Assembly (NCBI GenBank): GCA_963744875.1
Contig: CAVUVQ010000035.1
Coordinates: 124,001-188,000 of the forward strand
DNA length: 64,000 nt
Direction: 5' to 3'
Source: JACDAE01 sp963744875
GTDB taxonomy: Bacteria; Chloroflexota; Ktedonobacteria; Ktedonobacterales; Ktedonobacteraceae
Every line of letters starts with the position of its first letter. Positions within the stretch are counted from its first letter, which is position 1. The position numbers were made by a program, and so were the translations under genes. The notes under the pieces are model-generated. The model ran no database searches, was not told the DNA's origin, and saw only the letters and a program-made list of their open reading frames with translations. Positions 19,010-28,471 of this stretch are shown one piece after another.

Positions 19010-20431
19010 TCAAGCACTACCATCATGATCTCCCATTATATCTGTCCTAATCAGCCAGTACTGCGACCCATCGCGCGTTCTATCCACAAAGCGATATTCG
19101 TACAAAGCACGTCGCAGAGCTGCCGCATCCTTAACCGTACTATGCAAAAGAAGCAATTCATTGACCTCTTTCTCGTTGTAGACACGCCCTTGCTCAAAAA
19201 AGGTGACCAGGTATGCGAGAATGAGCAATTTGTCCCGCTGCTTCGCTGGCGGCCAGAGCGCAAGTTTTCCACTTCTATCCAGAAAACGCCTGAGTTCATG
19301 AGATTGCGTTTCATCCTGCATCTCACTAGCAATTCGTACCTCTTCCCCCGCTACCAGTCGCCCAAGCGCCTGCATAGTTCGATCAATATAGAAAGGACTC
19401 AGGCGATACGTTTTGTTCGCTCCCTCACCCCTGCGCTCATACAGGTATCCCAACGAAACAAGCTGCTTGAGATGACGTGAGACACTTGATTGACTCAGTT
19501 CGAGCGCAACAATGATCTCCTGAGCAAGCATCTCATCCCGCCGCGCAAGTAGTTCAAGAATACGCAGACGTGTTTCATCGGCAAGAGCACTGAGCCGTGC
19601 CTGCAATTCGGGACGCCTAACCGGAACTGAACGCAATCCAGTTACATCATAGTTCGGCGGCTCACTGAAGAACAACCTCACGCTCGTATTATGCTCCCAC
19701 AAGGTCACATGCCTTCCATTATGCCAGGAAGGGACAAGAATTACCTCTTCCATCTCACCTACACGCCCGGCTATATCTGACGGCAACCTGCTCCCAGTCA
19801 GCGCATAAAAGGTTTCAGCAAGTGGTGCCTCCTCGTCAAAACTACGCGTAAACATCTCAACTTGCCAGCGCAAAGAAGACTGAACACGCTTCCACTCCGG
19901 AGCAAACATTTCCCACACAGTTTCAAGATGAGAAACAAGCAATGTATGCAAAACAGGAGCATCCTGAAGCAGCGTATGAACCTCAGCCTGCAACACAGGA
20001 TCAAAGGGCACATCAACCTGCGTATACTCGACACAAGTCAGGTACGCCTGTACATCATTAAGCAAGCGCTCTCTATCAGGAGCAACCGCAGTCTCTTCAG
20101 ATGACATACGACGCGAAAAACGCAGGCGCAACTCATCGAGCACAACGTTGCGCACATCAAGAGGATCTTGTTGACGCAATTGCTGCAAGTAGCTCACAAA
20201 GTCTGCGTCAGGAGGTGGCGGCGTCAAGGCATCTCGCAACCCCTCGAAGAGCACACGATTCGTATGCCGAAGTTCAGGCGCAAGCGCCGTAGCCGTGCGT
20301 ACAATCCATGAATTGAGGCCTGGCACTTGCTCAGAGGCCGTCAATAATGAGAAACTGTTTAGCGTATTATATACTGGTTCAAGACCTATACGCATGGTGG
20401 CAGTCGTACGCCTTGGTAACTGAAGAGCCAT
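19010..20431 (-). CDS. ArsR-family (winged helix) transcriptional regulator, long form
   Basis: A 473-residue protein with a helix-turn-helix of ArsR type at about residues 275-355: LSALADETRLRILELLARRD, then LELSQSSVSRHLKQLVSLGY as recognition helix and the wing YERRGEGANKTYRLS. The large N-terminal part (about 270 residues) resembles the DUF5937-like extension of long ArsR proteins; a C-terminal region of about 100 residues resembles DUF2087 (LALWPPAKQRDKLLILAYL, FEQGRVYNEKEVNELL). No metal-binding Cys cluster is visible. The ATG at 20431 follows AAAGGAGG. Probably regulates its neighbour through the palindrome 3' of it. Confidence 0.85.
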   Translation of the reverse strand: MALQLPRRTTATMRIGLEPVYNTLNSFSLLTASEQVPGLNSWIVRTATALAPELRHTNRVLFEGLRDALTPPPPDADFVSYLQQLRQQDPLDVRNVVLDELRLRFSRRMSSEETAVAPDRERLLNDVQAYLTCVEYTQVDVPFDPVLQAEVHTLLQDAPVLHTLLVSHLETVWEMFAPEWKRVQSSLRWQVEMFTRSFDEEAPLAETFYALTGSRLPSDIAGRVGEMEEVILVPSWHNGRHVTLWEHNTSVRLFFSEPPNYDVTGLRSVPVRRPELQARLSALADETRLRILELLARRDEMLAQEIIVALELSQSSVSRHLKQLVSLGYLYERRGEGANKTYRLSPFYIDRTMQALGRLVAGEEVRIASEMQDETQSHELRRFLDRSGKLALWPPAKQRDKLLILAYLVTFFEQGRVYNEKEVNELLLLHSTVKDAAALRRALYEYRFVDRTRDGSQYWLIRTDIMGDHDGSA

Positions 20432-20528
20432 CGAGAATACCTCCTTTAAATTACTCAATTATGCGCATATTTGCATAATCATTTAAAGAAAGTATATAAT
20501 GGGCAACGCGAATTGTCAAGGCATCTAT

Positions 20529-20632
20529 AAAATCCGGTAGGGACCCGATTGCATCGCGTCCGCCATTCATGGAATCGTGGCCCAGGATTGATCAATCACG
20601 GACGCGATGCAATCGGGTCCCTACCGGATTTT
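20529..20632. repeat. GTAGGGACCCGAT-type palindromic element, 34-nt perfect arms
   Basis: Arms 20529-20562 and 20599-20632 are perfect inverted copies. The loop (CCATTCATGGAATCGTGGCC then TGATCAATCA) is identical but for one base to that at 55243-55278. The element lies between the divergent ArsR-type gene and the P1 peptidase gene. Confidence 0.93.
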
Positions 20633-20709
20633 AAGCATTAGAGGTAATTGGTACATATTCGTAGAGTTTCTTCCCAAAAAGTGGGTAAAAAAGAAAGAGG
20701 CACACAACA

Positions 20710-21681
20710 ATGCATGACGACATAACCGACATCCCTGGCATCCGTGTAGGGCACGACACCAACCTCGAAGCAGCAACAGGTTGCACCGTTATTCTCTGTG
20801 ATCCAGCGGCGACTGGAGGCGTAGATGTGCGCGGAGGAGCACCTGCAACACGCGAGACCGATCTTCTCAGACCAATGCATATGGTTGAAGAGGTACACGC
20901 AATAGTGCTGACAGGCGGCAGCGCCTTTGGTCTGGAGGCAGCACACGGGGTCATGACCTATCTTGAAGAACAGAACATCGGCTACGATACAGGAGTTGCC
21001 CGTGTCCCTATCGTTCCAGCGGCAGCCATCTTTGATCTGGGTCTCGGCTCAGCAAAAATACGCCCCGATTCCGCCGCAGGATATCGGGCCTGTGAACATG
21101 CGACAGATGCCCCAGTGGAATTGGGAAACATTGGAGGTGGCACTGGTGCAACGGTGGGCAAAACGTTTGGACCTGCCTTCATGATGAAAGGAGGTCTCGG
21201 TTCAGCCAGCACACAACTGCCAGATGGCACGCTCGTAGCGGCACTCGTCGTCGTGAATGCCCTGGGAGATATCCTCGACCCACAAACGCAGCAAGTGATC
21301 GCGGGAGCAAGCAATCCCAGCGGGCAGGTATTTCTTGCCACCAACCCGTTTAGCAATACAACAATTGCGGTCGTCGCTACCAACGCATCGCTTACCAAAA
21401 ATGAGGCCAACAAAATGGCTCAGATGGCGCACAATGGTATAGCGCTGACGATCCGTCCGGCGCATACGATGTTTGATGGCGACACTATTTTTGCACTGGC
21501 ATTGGGGCCACGCTTATCTACCGGGCAGGATACAACAACGGCAGCCGCACGGATCAGTACATTGGGCACCACAGCAGCGATGACACTCGCGCGAGCAATT
21601 GTCAAAGCAGTGCATGCAGCACGTGATCTGTATGGAGTACCGGCAATGTCTCGGCACGACAATGAAATATCAGGGCATTAA
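20710..21681 (+). CDS. P1 family (S58/DmpA-like) peptidase
   Basis: A 323-residue N-terminal-nucleophile hydrolase. Family blocks are ITDIPGIRVGHDTNLEAATG, TRETDLLRPMHMVEEVHAIVLTGGSAFGLEAAHGVM and PVELGNIGGGTGATVGK. Members autocleave into alpha and beta chains at a Ser or Thr; the exact nucleophile here I cannot assign. Known members are aminopeptidases (DmpA) or nylon-oligomer hydrolases (NylC). The ATG at 20710 follows AAAGAGG. It is alone, with a repeat element upstream. Confidence 0.87.
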   Translation: MHDDITDIPGIRVGHDTNLEAATGCTVILCDPAATGGVDVRGGAPATRETDLLRPMHMVEEVHAIVLTGGSAFGLEAAHGVMTYLEEQNIGYDTGVARVPIVPAAAIFDLGLGSAKIRPDSAAGYRACEHATDAPVELGNIGGGTGATVGKTFGPAFMMKGGLGSASTQLPDGTLVAALVVVNALGDILDPQTQQVIAGASNPSGQVFLATNPFSNTTIAVVATNASLTKNEANKMAQMAHNGIALTIRPAHTMFDGDTIFALALGPRLSTGQDTTTAAARISTLGTTAAMTLARAIVKAVHAARDLYGVPAMSRHDNEISGH

Positions 21682-21720
21682 TGTGAAAAGTTTCGCATAT
21701 GGTTGAAGGCTCCAATTCTG

Positions 21721-22146
21721 TTATAGCTGTAGCATAATAAACAAGACAATACCACCACCGATCAACGTCAACACCAGACATATGAGGATGATTAAGGCAA
21801 ACAGGTAGCTGCGCGTCATCTCACTGGGCAAAGTACCAGCCGCTCGTCGATCAGGACGTGCAGGGAATTCACGCTTCGCGGTCAACGTTTTCAAACCGCC
21901 AGTTGCCAGATCCCAGGAATGCGTGGCGAAATCGATGGCATGCTCGTGAGCAGATCTATTCGGAGTTCCTACACCAGACGGAGGAAACACGGAGGATGAT
22001 GGGGGAGTAGGGATATAGGATGTATTTGCGGGCATCGAGTGATTCGGTGTGGGAGCATAGGGTCGGTGTGGTGGAAGTCTCGAAGATCGAGCATCAGGCG
22101 GTGTCGTCACAACATTTCTCCACAAATTCTTACAAACCAGCCTCAT
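21721..22146 (-). CDS. Hypothetical Pro-rich protein with C-terminal membrane anchor
   Basis: A 141-residue protein. The first about 70 residues are Pro/Ser/Thr-rich and likely disordered (RLPPHRPYAPTPNHSMP); the C-terminus has one hydrophobic segment (YLFALIILICLVLTLIGGGI). This is a tail-anchored layout. No family recognised. Start chosen at ATG 22146; a GTG at 22173 is possible, neither has a strong ribosome site. Convergent with the P1 peptidase gene. Confidence 0.55.
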   Translation of the reverse strand: MRLVCKNLWRNVVTTPPDARSSRLPPHRPYAPTPNHSMPANTSYIPTPPSSSVFPPSGVGTPNRSAHEHAIDFATHSWDLATGGLKTLTAKREFPARPDRRAAGTLPSEMTRSYLFALIILICLVLTLIGGGIVLFIMLQL

Positions 22147-22271
22147 CTTCAAAAGACGAAATACAACAGACACACTACAGAATAGTTCGTTCTCTATCTA
22201 TTGTACTCAAATCCCACCAGGGCGCAAGAGGATCATGACTATTGGTTAACATTCTTCATAAAAATAACCCT

Positions 22272-22880
22272 TTATCCCGTCGACAAATCAGAAATAGCCT
22301 CCAAAAACTCGTTCAATATACGGCCAGTCGCTCCCCAGATACGATAAGAACCGTAATCATAGAAATAAACCAGACGCGTCCGCTCCTCACGGATCCACTT
22401 CTCTGTATGTAAAATTGCAGGATCAGCAAGACCATGTAAAGGTGCAAGCAACAATTCATGAACTTCGCTCGCTTGCAAATGTAACTCCCCCAGTCCCTGA
22501 GGCAAAAAAGCCACCACAGGCGTAATCAAAAAATTGCTGACAACGGTAAAAACTGGCGCGAGCAAGCCAAGGACTTCCACACGTACCGGATCAAGGCCAA
22601 TCTCCTCCTGAGCTTCACGAATAGCAGTCATTACAATAGAGGTATCACCAGGATCGACACTGCCGCCAGGAAATGCAATTTCACCACTATGAGAGCGTAA
22701 TGTGGTCGCACGACGGATAAAAGTCAGAAAGATCTGCCCATCCTGCTCAAAAAGAGGGACAAGCACGGCAGCATGACGCGCATGAGGAAGATAACCTTCA
22801 ACCAGATCCACTTGCCCCTGCATATGATCAATCGGTAACAAGCGTTGACGTAAAAGTGTCAGTATCTCATGAGTTTCCAT
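22272..22880 (-). CDS. NUDIX hydrolase, CoA pyrophosphatase type
   Basis: A 202-residue protein. The Nudix box GGSVDPGDTSIVMTAIREAQ followed by EEIGL carries Asp where the first Glu of the canonical box stands, as usual in CoA pyrophosphatases. Just before it RSHSGEIAFPGG matches the CoA-pyrophosphatase signature. The family cleaves CoA or acyl-CoA to phosphopantetheine and ADP. The ATG at 22880 is the only sensible start. Single gene on the minus strand, divergent from rpsA. Confidence 0.88.
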   Translation of the reverse strand: METHEILTLLRQRLLPIDHMQGQVDLVEGYLPHARHAAVLVPLFEQDGQIFLTFIRRATTLRSHSGEIAFPGGSVDPGDTSIVMTAIREAQEEIGLDPVRVEVLGLLAPVFTVVSNFLITPVVAFLPQGLGELHLQASEVHELLLAPLHGLADPAILHTEKWIREERTRLVYFYDYGSYRIWGATGRILNEFLEAISDLSTG

Positions 22881-23054
22881 ACCTGTATTTTAGCACATTA
22901 TTGAGGAAGAGAAGAAACAAACAAAGGATCAAGATGAAAAAGAATGCTGCGCAAAAAAACTGCTTGATTTTTGCTGGAATCGCTTGCGCCAATGTGCTAC
23001 AATACGTTAGATAGAAAAACATCGGAGAGATTTGAAATTAGGTTGTGTATTCTC

Positions 23055-23083
23055 TTGCATTCCTGGGCGGCTTTTGGTATAAT
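23055..23083 (+). promoter_or_regulatory. Promoter upstream of rpsA
   Basis: TTGCAT (23055-23060), a 17-nt spacer and a perfect TATAAT (23078-23083). The likely transcript would carry a leader of roughly 370 nt before rpsA. The 22881-23465 gap has no plausible protein gene, so this leader is free for regulation. Confidence 0.7.
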
Positions 23084-23465
23084 AAAAGCATTCGAGTGGG
23101 GGTATGCTTTGTTCAGGCACTCTTTGTGTTCGTAATGTATACTATTGGCCTGAAAGTATCGCTTCGTAGCACCGTTCTGTAGAGCAGACACATGGTCAAC
23201 AACGAACCTTGTTCCTTTTCTTTAAGCAAGCAAGAATTACAGAAGGCCGAAACGAATACCGCCTAAGCAACTCCTCCGAAAAGTCCAGGTCCTGTGGAAC
23301 GCTCCCCATGGTTCTAAAAGTGAATTCCTTCTTGCGCTCGCTTTGAAACCAGATGGTCATCAAAAGGAAACAGCAAAGAAGTAACGCACTCATCCCACAA
23401 GGATGCAGACCGAAGTAGACGGCAGGATCGGGCAAAAACCGTGGATCGAAGGGGGTTTTTTACCC

Positions 23466-24986
23466 ATGCAAGCACAACAGCACGGCGACCTTTCGACAAT
23501 GCCAGCGGAAAATCTTAACAGCGGGCGGGTACAGACGATGATCGAAGGAATTGACCCACAAGGGCAAAACGACAATAACCCTGAGGAAATGGAAGATCAG
23601 AATGAGATGGAAGCGTTGCTGGCTGCATCAACCACTCCCATCAACATTAAGCGCGGCGATGTGGTCGAGGGCGTAATCGTGCGTATTGACCAGGACGAAA
23701 TTCTGGTCGATATTGGCCTCAAATCTGAGGGCGTCCTTTCAACCAAAGAACTGCCAGCCAGCGGTTATGGCTCCTTTAGCGAATTACATCTCAATGACAA
23801 AGTCTTGGTCTATGTGATCCAACCAGAGTCGTCAGAAGGACATGCAATCCTTTCGCTTAAACGCGCAAACACTGAACGACAATGGCGTATCGCAGAAGAA
23901 CAATACAAAAATGGCGAATTACTCAAAGCCAAAGTCATTGACTTCAACAAAGGTGGCTTGATCGTTGACGTTGCCGGCATTCGTGGCTTCGTGCCCATTT
24001 CTCAGATTCTCAATCTCAAACGTGAAGAAGTCGCCTCCGGCGGTGAGAACCAGGAAACGGCTGCTAAGCTGCAGAGCATGAAAGACAAAGAACTGCAGCT
24101 CAAGATTATTGAGATCAATCGGGCACGCAACCGATTAATTCTCTCCGAACGTTTAGCAGTCCAGGAATGGCGTCAACGCCGCCGTGAAGAACTGCTCGAC
24201 GAACTCAAACCGGGTGAGGTTCGCAAAGGCGTGGTCAGCAATCTGGCCAACTTCGGTGCCTTTGTCGACCTGGGTGGTGCCGACGGCCTGGTCCACATCA
24301 GCCAGCTCGCCTGGAGCCGCGTCAACCATCCCAGCGAGGTTCTGCACGTCGGTCAGGAAGTCGAAGTTCAGGTCCTGAACGTCGATAAAGAGAAGAAAAA
24401 AATCGGTCTCTCAATCAAACGTGCCGAAGTTGATCCCTGGACAACCGTCGAACAACGCTACACACCAGGGCAGGTGGTGACCGGAGTCGTCACGAAGATC
24501 GCTCCCTTCGGCGCGTTCGCACGCATCGAAGACGGCATCGAAGGCCTGATTCACCAATCTGAATTAACACCTGGGGCGGACCCCAAAACTGTTCTGCATG
24601 AAGGCACACAGCTACAGCTACGTATTTTGCGCATCGAAGCAGAACGCCGTCGCCTGGGGCTGAGCCTCCGTCAGGCCGACGAACTGGATCCGCCAAAGGA
24701 AGCAACCTCGGAACAAACCGAGGCAACAGAAGATTCTTCTGACACCACTGTTGCCACACATGAGCCTTCAGCACCATCTCTGGAGACGGCAGCACCATCT
24801 CTAGAGGCTGCTTTACCACAACAGGAGCACAACAGAAACAAACGCGAACGTGCCGAACGTGAGCGCGAGAATCCTCTCCTGACCGGTATGGCAAAAGAAG
24901 ACGAAGGCGAAATGACTGCCATGGCGGAAGCATTCCGGGCAGCCGCTCGCCAACGTACCAAAGAAGGCTCCGAAGATTCTGAGTAA
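23466..24986 (+). CDS. rpsA: 30S ribosomal protein S1
   Basis: A 506-residue protein with four S1 (OB-fold) domains: GDVVEGVIVRIDQDEILVDI, GELLKAKVIDFNKGGLIVDV, GEVRKGVVSNLANFGAFVDL and GQVVTGVVTKIAPFGAFARI. Four rather than six repeats is the rule outside Proteobacteria. S1 binds mRNA on the 30S platform. The last about 110 residues are acidic, low-complexity and disordered. I chose ATG 23466 because a G-rich site (GAAGGGGG) lies about 10 nt upstream; ATG 23403 is possible but poorly placed. A clear terminator follows. Confidence 0.9.
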   Translation: MQAQQHGDLSTMPAENLNSGRVQTMIEGIDPQGQNDNNPEEMEDQNEMEALLAASTTPINIKRGDVVEGVIVRIDQDEILVDIGLKSEGVLSTKELPASGYGSFSELHLNDKVLVYVIQPESSEGHAILSLKRANTERQWRIAEEQYKNGELLKAKVIDFNKGGLIVDVAGIRGFVPISQILNLKREEVASGGENQETAAKLQSMKDKELQLKIIEINRARNRLILSERLAVQEWRQRRREELLDELKPGEVRKGVVSNLANFGAFVDLGGADGLVHISQLAWSRVNHPSEVLHVGQEVEVQVLNVDKEKKKIGLSIKRAEVDPWTTVEQRYTPGQVVTGVVTKIAPFGAFARIEDGIEGLIHQSELTPGADPKTVLHEGTQLQLRILRIEAERRRLGLSLRQADELDPPKEATSEQTEATEDSSDTTVATHEPSAPSLETAAPSLEAALPQQEHNRNKRERAERERENPLLTGMAKEDEGEMTAMAEAFRAAARQRTKEGSEDSE

Positions 24987-25017
24987 AAATAATTCCGTAC
25001 TATAGCTACTTATAGTG

Positions 25018-25073
25018 TTGCGATTTTCTGGTTCCTGGTCCTTCCGACCTATACCAGAAAATCGCAATTTTTT
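25018..25073 (+). terminator. Rho-independent terminator of rpsA
   Basis: Perfect 15-nt arms (25018-25032 and 25053-25067) followed directly by TTTTTT (25068-25073), starting 32 nt after the stop codon. Confidence 0.92.
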
Positions 25074-25703
25074 ATACAATAGGAGCGAATTCTGGCCGTA
25101 GGGAAAATACGCCTTGTTTCTCTCTACTTGAAGTGATATACTCTTCCTACAAGCATCTTTTCAGGACTCTGAATAGGGAAGTTTTTTCCCTAAATACATT
25201 TCGACCTGATGTTTCAGGGTTTTATGCTCCTACTCCCTTCAAGGCTGCAGGACACATTATCCTTTCAGACTCGTATGAGCGTCCTAAAAAGAATGAGGCT
25301 GAAAATCGTCGCTGATCCTACCAGAGCTTCGTTTGCTCTAGTCGGGAATCCAATCCTGAAAAAGAATGGGTTCATAGGGTTTGATAAGCATGCGCTCCCG
25401 GTCGCCATTCCTTTATACTATAAAGGAACGAAAACCGATTAGTCATAAAGTCTAAGCAATTCGCTTGCCAGATATTGCAAAGGGTCTACACCCTTTGTTA
25501 TTAAGAAAGAGGAGAGCCAGAGACTATTTGGAAGCATCATAAAAAAATGATGTTTGCCGCCTGCTAAGTACATTGTACCTGAACAGACGATTACGTGGCC
25601 TCTACGCTGCCGATGCTCTACGCTCGCGCAGTGTTGAGGTCGATTGTTTCTCAAAGAGAAGTAATGAGCGTATATTGATAGACGGGAGGCACAGTTGTTA
25701 TCC
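25074..25703. other. Gene-free stretch before the clpC promoter
   Basis: About 630 nt with only short frames that do not look like proteins. It contains a perfect 21-nt palindrome (arms 25408-25417 and 25419-25428) and a small AGGGAA/TTCCCT hairpin near 25177-25191. No tRNA or known RNA was recognised. Confidence 0.45.
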
Positions 25704-25732
25704 TTGACGCTGTACAAAGAGTGTTGTATGAT
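25704..25732 (+). promoter_or_regulatory. Promoter for clpC
   Basis: TTGACG (25704-25709), a 17-nt spacer and TATGAT (25727-25732). Transcription would start near 25739. A 7-bp hairpin (25759-25765 with 25776-25782) lies in the leader just before the ribosome site AAAGGGGGG. No CtsR or CIRCE operator was seen. Confidence 0.75.
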
Positions 25733-25807
25733 GAATTCCATAGTTGACCTGAGCGACACAGAGGGCTCGGTTCCACCCTCTGCCATTGAAAGGGGGGTGA
25801 CAAACAG

Positions 25808-28315
25808 GTGAACGATAGAGATAGGTTTGATAAATTCACAGAGCGGGCCAGGAAAGTCCTGAGCCTCGCACAGGAAGAAGCACAACGCTTCCAACACAAT
25901 TATATTGGGACAGAACACCTCCTACTCGGCCTTGTACGCGAAGGCGAAGGTGTTGCTGCAAAAGTATTAGCAAATCTCGGCGTTGAACTGAATAAAGTCC
26001 GTAGCGCCGTCGAATTTATAATTGGTCGGGGCGATCGTATCGTCCTGGGTGAGATTGGTCTCACCCCACGAGCCAAAAAGGTGATCGAGCTAGCAGTTGA
26101 TGAAGCTCGTCGCCTGAACCATCATTACATCGGGACAGAGCATCTGTTGCTAGGACTGGTACGCGAAGGCGAAGGCATCGCCGCTGGCGTTCTGGAAAGC
26201 CTGGGTGTTAACCTTGAAAAGGTTCGCACACAGACCATTCAAGTCCTTAGCCAGTCAGGCTCCTCACACGAGCGTGACGCCAAACACTCAAAAACTCCCA
26301 CCATCGACCAGATGGGCATCGACTTAACCGCCGCTGCTCGCGCAGGAACTCTTGATCCTGTCATCGGTCGCCACCAGGAGATTGAGCGCGTTATCCAGAT
26401 TCTTTCCCGCCGTAACAAAAACAATCCAGCCCTGATCGGCGAACCCGGTGTTGGTAAAACAGCCATCGTGGAAGGCCTGGCACAACGCCTGATCTCAGGC
26501 GAAGTCCCAGAAACATTGGCGGGCAAGCGTCTCTTGACCCTCGATGTCGGCTCCCTCGTCGCTGGTACTAAATACCGTGGTGAGTTTGAGGAGCGTCTGA
26601 AAAAGATTATCGAAGAGATTCGCAACAGCCGCGACTGCATCATCTTCATCGACGAGGTACATACACTCGTTGGTGCCGGTGCAGCAGAAGGTGCGGTCGA
26701 TGCCGCGAATATTCTGAAACCTGCACTCGCCCGTGGCGAATTGCAGTGCATCGGCGCAACCACGCTCGACGAGTACCGCAAGTATATCGAACGTGATGCC
26801 GCCCTTCAGCGCCGCTTCCAGGAAGTAATTGTACGCGAACCAACGGTCGAGGAAACCATTGAGATTCTCAAAGGTATCCGCGAACGCTACGAGCAGCACC
26901 ATCGCCTGATTATCACAGACGAAGCTCTCAAAGCCGCAACCGATATGGCAAGCCGCTACATTACTGACCGCTTCATGCCTGATAAAGCCATCGACCTGAT
27001 CGACGAAGCAGCGAGCCGCGTGCGTATGCAGAACTCGCTGGCCCCTCTGAACCTCAAAGAGGCGATGAAAGGGCTAGAATCAGTCTTGCGCGAAAAAGAA
27101 GCAGCTATCCAGCAGCAGGAGTATGAACTGGCAGCCGAGCTACGCGACCGCGAGGTCAAGTTGCGCGACCGCATCTCCAAACTGGAGTCCGGCTGGCATC
27201 GCGAACGTGGTAACCGACAAACCCACCGTTGGAGAAGAGGAAATCGCTCAGATCGTCTCCATGTGGACCGGCATCCCCGTTATGCGTATCGCTCAGGAAG
27301 AATCACAGCGCCTACTCCAGATGGAAGAAGCACTTCACTCACGCGTCATCGGACAGAACGAGGCAATTGAGAAGATCGCACGCGCCGTCCGTCGTGCACG
27401 CGCGGGCTTGAAAGATCCCAAACGTCCAATTGGCTCCTTCATCTTTATGGGTCCCACCGGTGTTGGTAAGACAGAACTTGCCAAAACACTGGCCGAATTT
27501 ATGTTCGGTAGCGAAGAAGCCCTGATCAAAATCGACATGTCAGAGTTCATGGAGCGCCATGCAGCCGCTCGTCTGGTTGGTGCCCCTCCCGGATATGTCG
27601 GCTATGAAGAAGGTGGTCAGCTCACCGAAGCGGTTCGCCGCAAGTCTTATAGTGTGATCCTGCTCGACGAAATCGAGAAGGCCCACCCCGATGTCTTCAA
27701 CATGCTGCTTCAAATTCTTGAAGATGGCAAGTTGACTGACGCGAAGGGACGCACAGTGGACTTCCGCAACACCGTTGTGATCATGACATCAAACGTCGGT
27801 GCCTCACTCCTGAATAAGGAAGCATCCATTGGCTTCAACCAGTCGAAAGACAAACAGAAAGCCAATCAAGCCGAATATGATAACATGAAGGGCAAGGTGC
27901 TCGGCGAATTGAAGAACACCTTTCAAACCGGAATTCTTAAACCGTATCGACGAGACTATTGTCTTCCATTCCCTGCGTATGGAAGAGATGTACTCCATCG
28001 TCGACCTGTTGCTCAACCGTGTACGCACACAGTTGACCGAGCAGCAGATAGAGCTGGTCGTACCACAGGTGTCCAAAGACTTCTTAATTCGAGAAAGGCT
28101 TTGATCCGCAGTATGGTGCGCGTCCTTTGCGCCGAACTATTCAGCGCATGGTTGAGGATCCACTGGCTGAGGGCTTGCTGCAAGGCAAGTTCCATCCGGG
28201 CGATCTGATTGAAGCAGTGGTGGTCGATGACGATCTTGTCTTGCAAGTGCGCAATCGCATCGAGCAATTGCCACCCACCTGCAACACCAGAAGCGGCCCT
28301 ATCAGCCGGCGGTGA
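25808..28315 (+). CDS. clpC: ATP-dependent Clp protease ATPase subunit ClpC, interrupted by three frameshifts
   Basis: A Clp/Hsp100 unfoldase that feeds ClpP. Two N-terminal Clp repeats (IGTEHLLLGLVREGEG occurs twice), AAA1 with Walker A GEPGVGKTAIVEGLAQ and CIIFIDEVHTLVGAG, a UVR motif region (EYELAAELRDREVKLRDRI), and AAA2 with GPTGVGKTELAKTLAEFMFG. Shifts near 27205, 27921 and 28088 break it; at the second an extra T before AAACCG destroys KPEFLNRIDE, at the third an extra T destroys FLIEKGFDPQYGARPLRRT. Dropping three bases gives exactly 834 residues, the normal size. GTG start at 25808. Confidence 0.9.
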
Positions 28316-28349
28316 AAGTGGCCCCGGAGGCAGCGAAGTATAATAATAG

Positions 28350-28388
28350 AGAGGGGCGTGAACATTCACGCCCCTCTTTGTTTTTTAT
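28350..28388 (+). terminator. Rho-independent terminator of clpC
   Basis: 13-nt perfect arms (28350-28362 and 28365-28377) with a 2-nt loop as written (so a 4-6-nt loop in practice) followed by a T-rich tract TTGTTTTTTAT. It lies 34 nt after the clpC stop. Confidence 0.9.
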
Positions 28389-28471
28389 CTCCTGTATACT
28401 TCTGATAGGATCGGTTTTCTTACTCACTCTCCTTTAAAGCATTTGTAGCTATTCAGGTATAGATTTTTATA

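Noticed and set aside
18896..19480. 194-codon plus-strand frame
   Set aside because: Antisense to the ArsR-type gene, with composition of a shadow frame; starts inside the palindrome.
22997..23435. Two short minus-strand frames in the rpsA upstream gap
   Set aside because: No ribosome sites or protein-like composition; one overlaps the rpsA promoter.
25439..25918. 159-codon minus-strand frame overlapping the clpC promoter
   Set aside because: It overlaps the start of clpC and a near-consensus promoter; no protein similarity.
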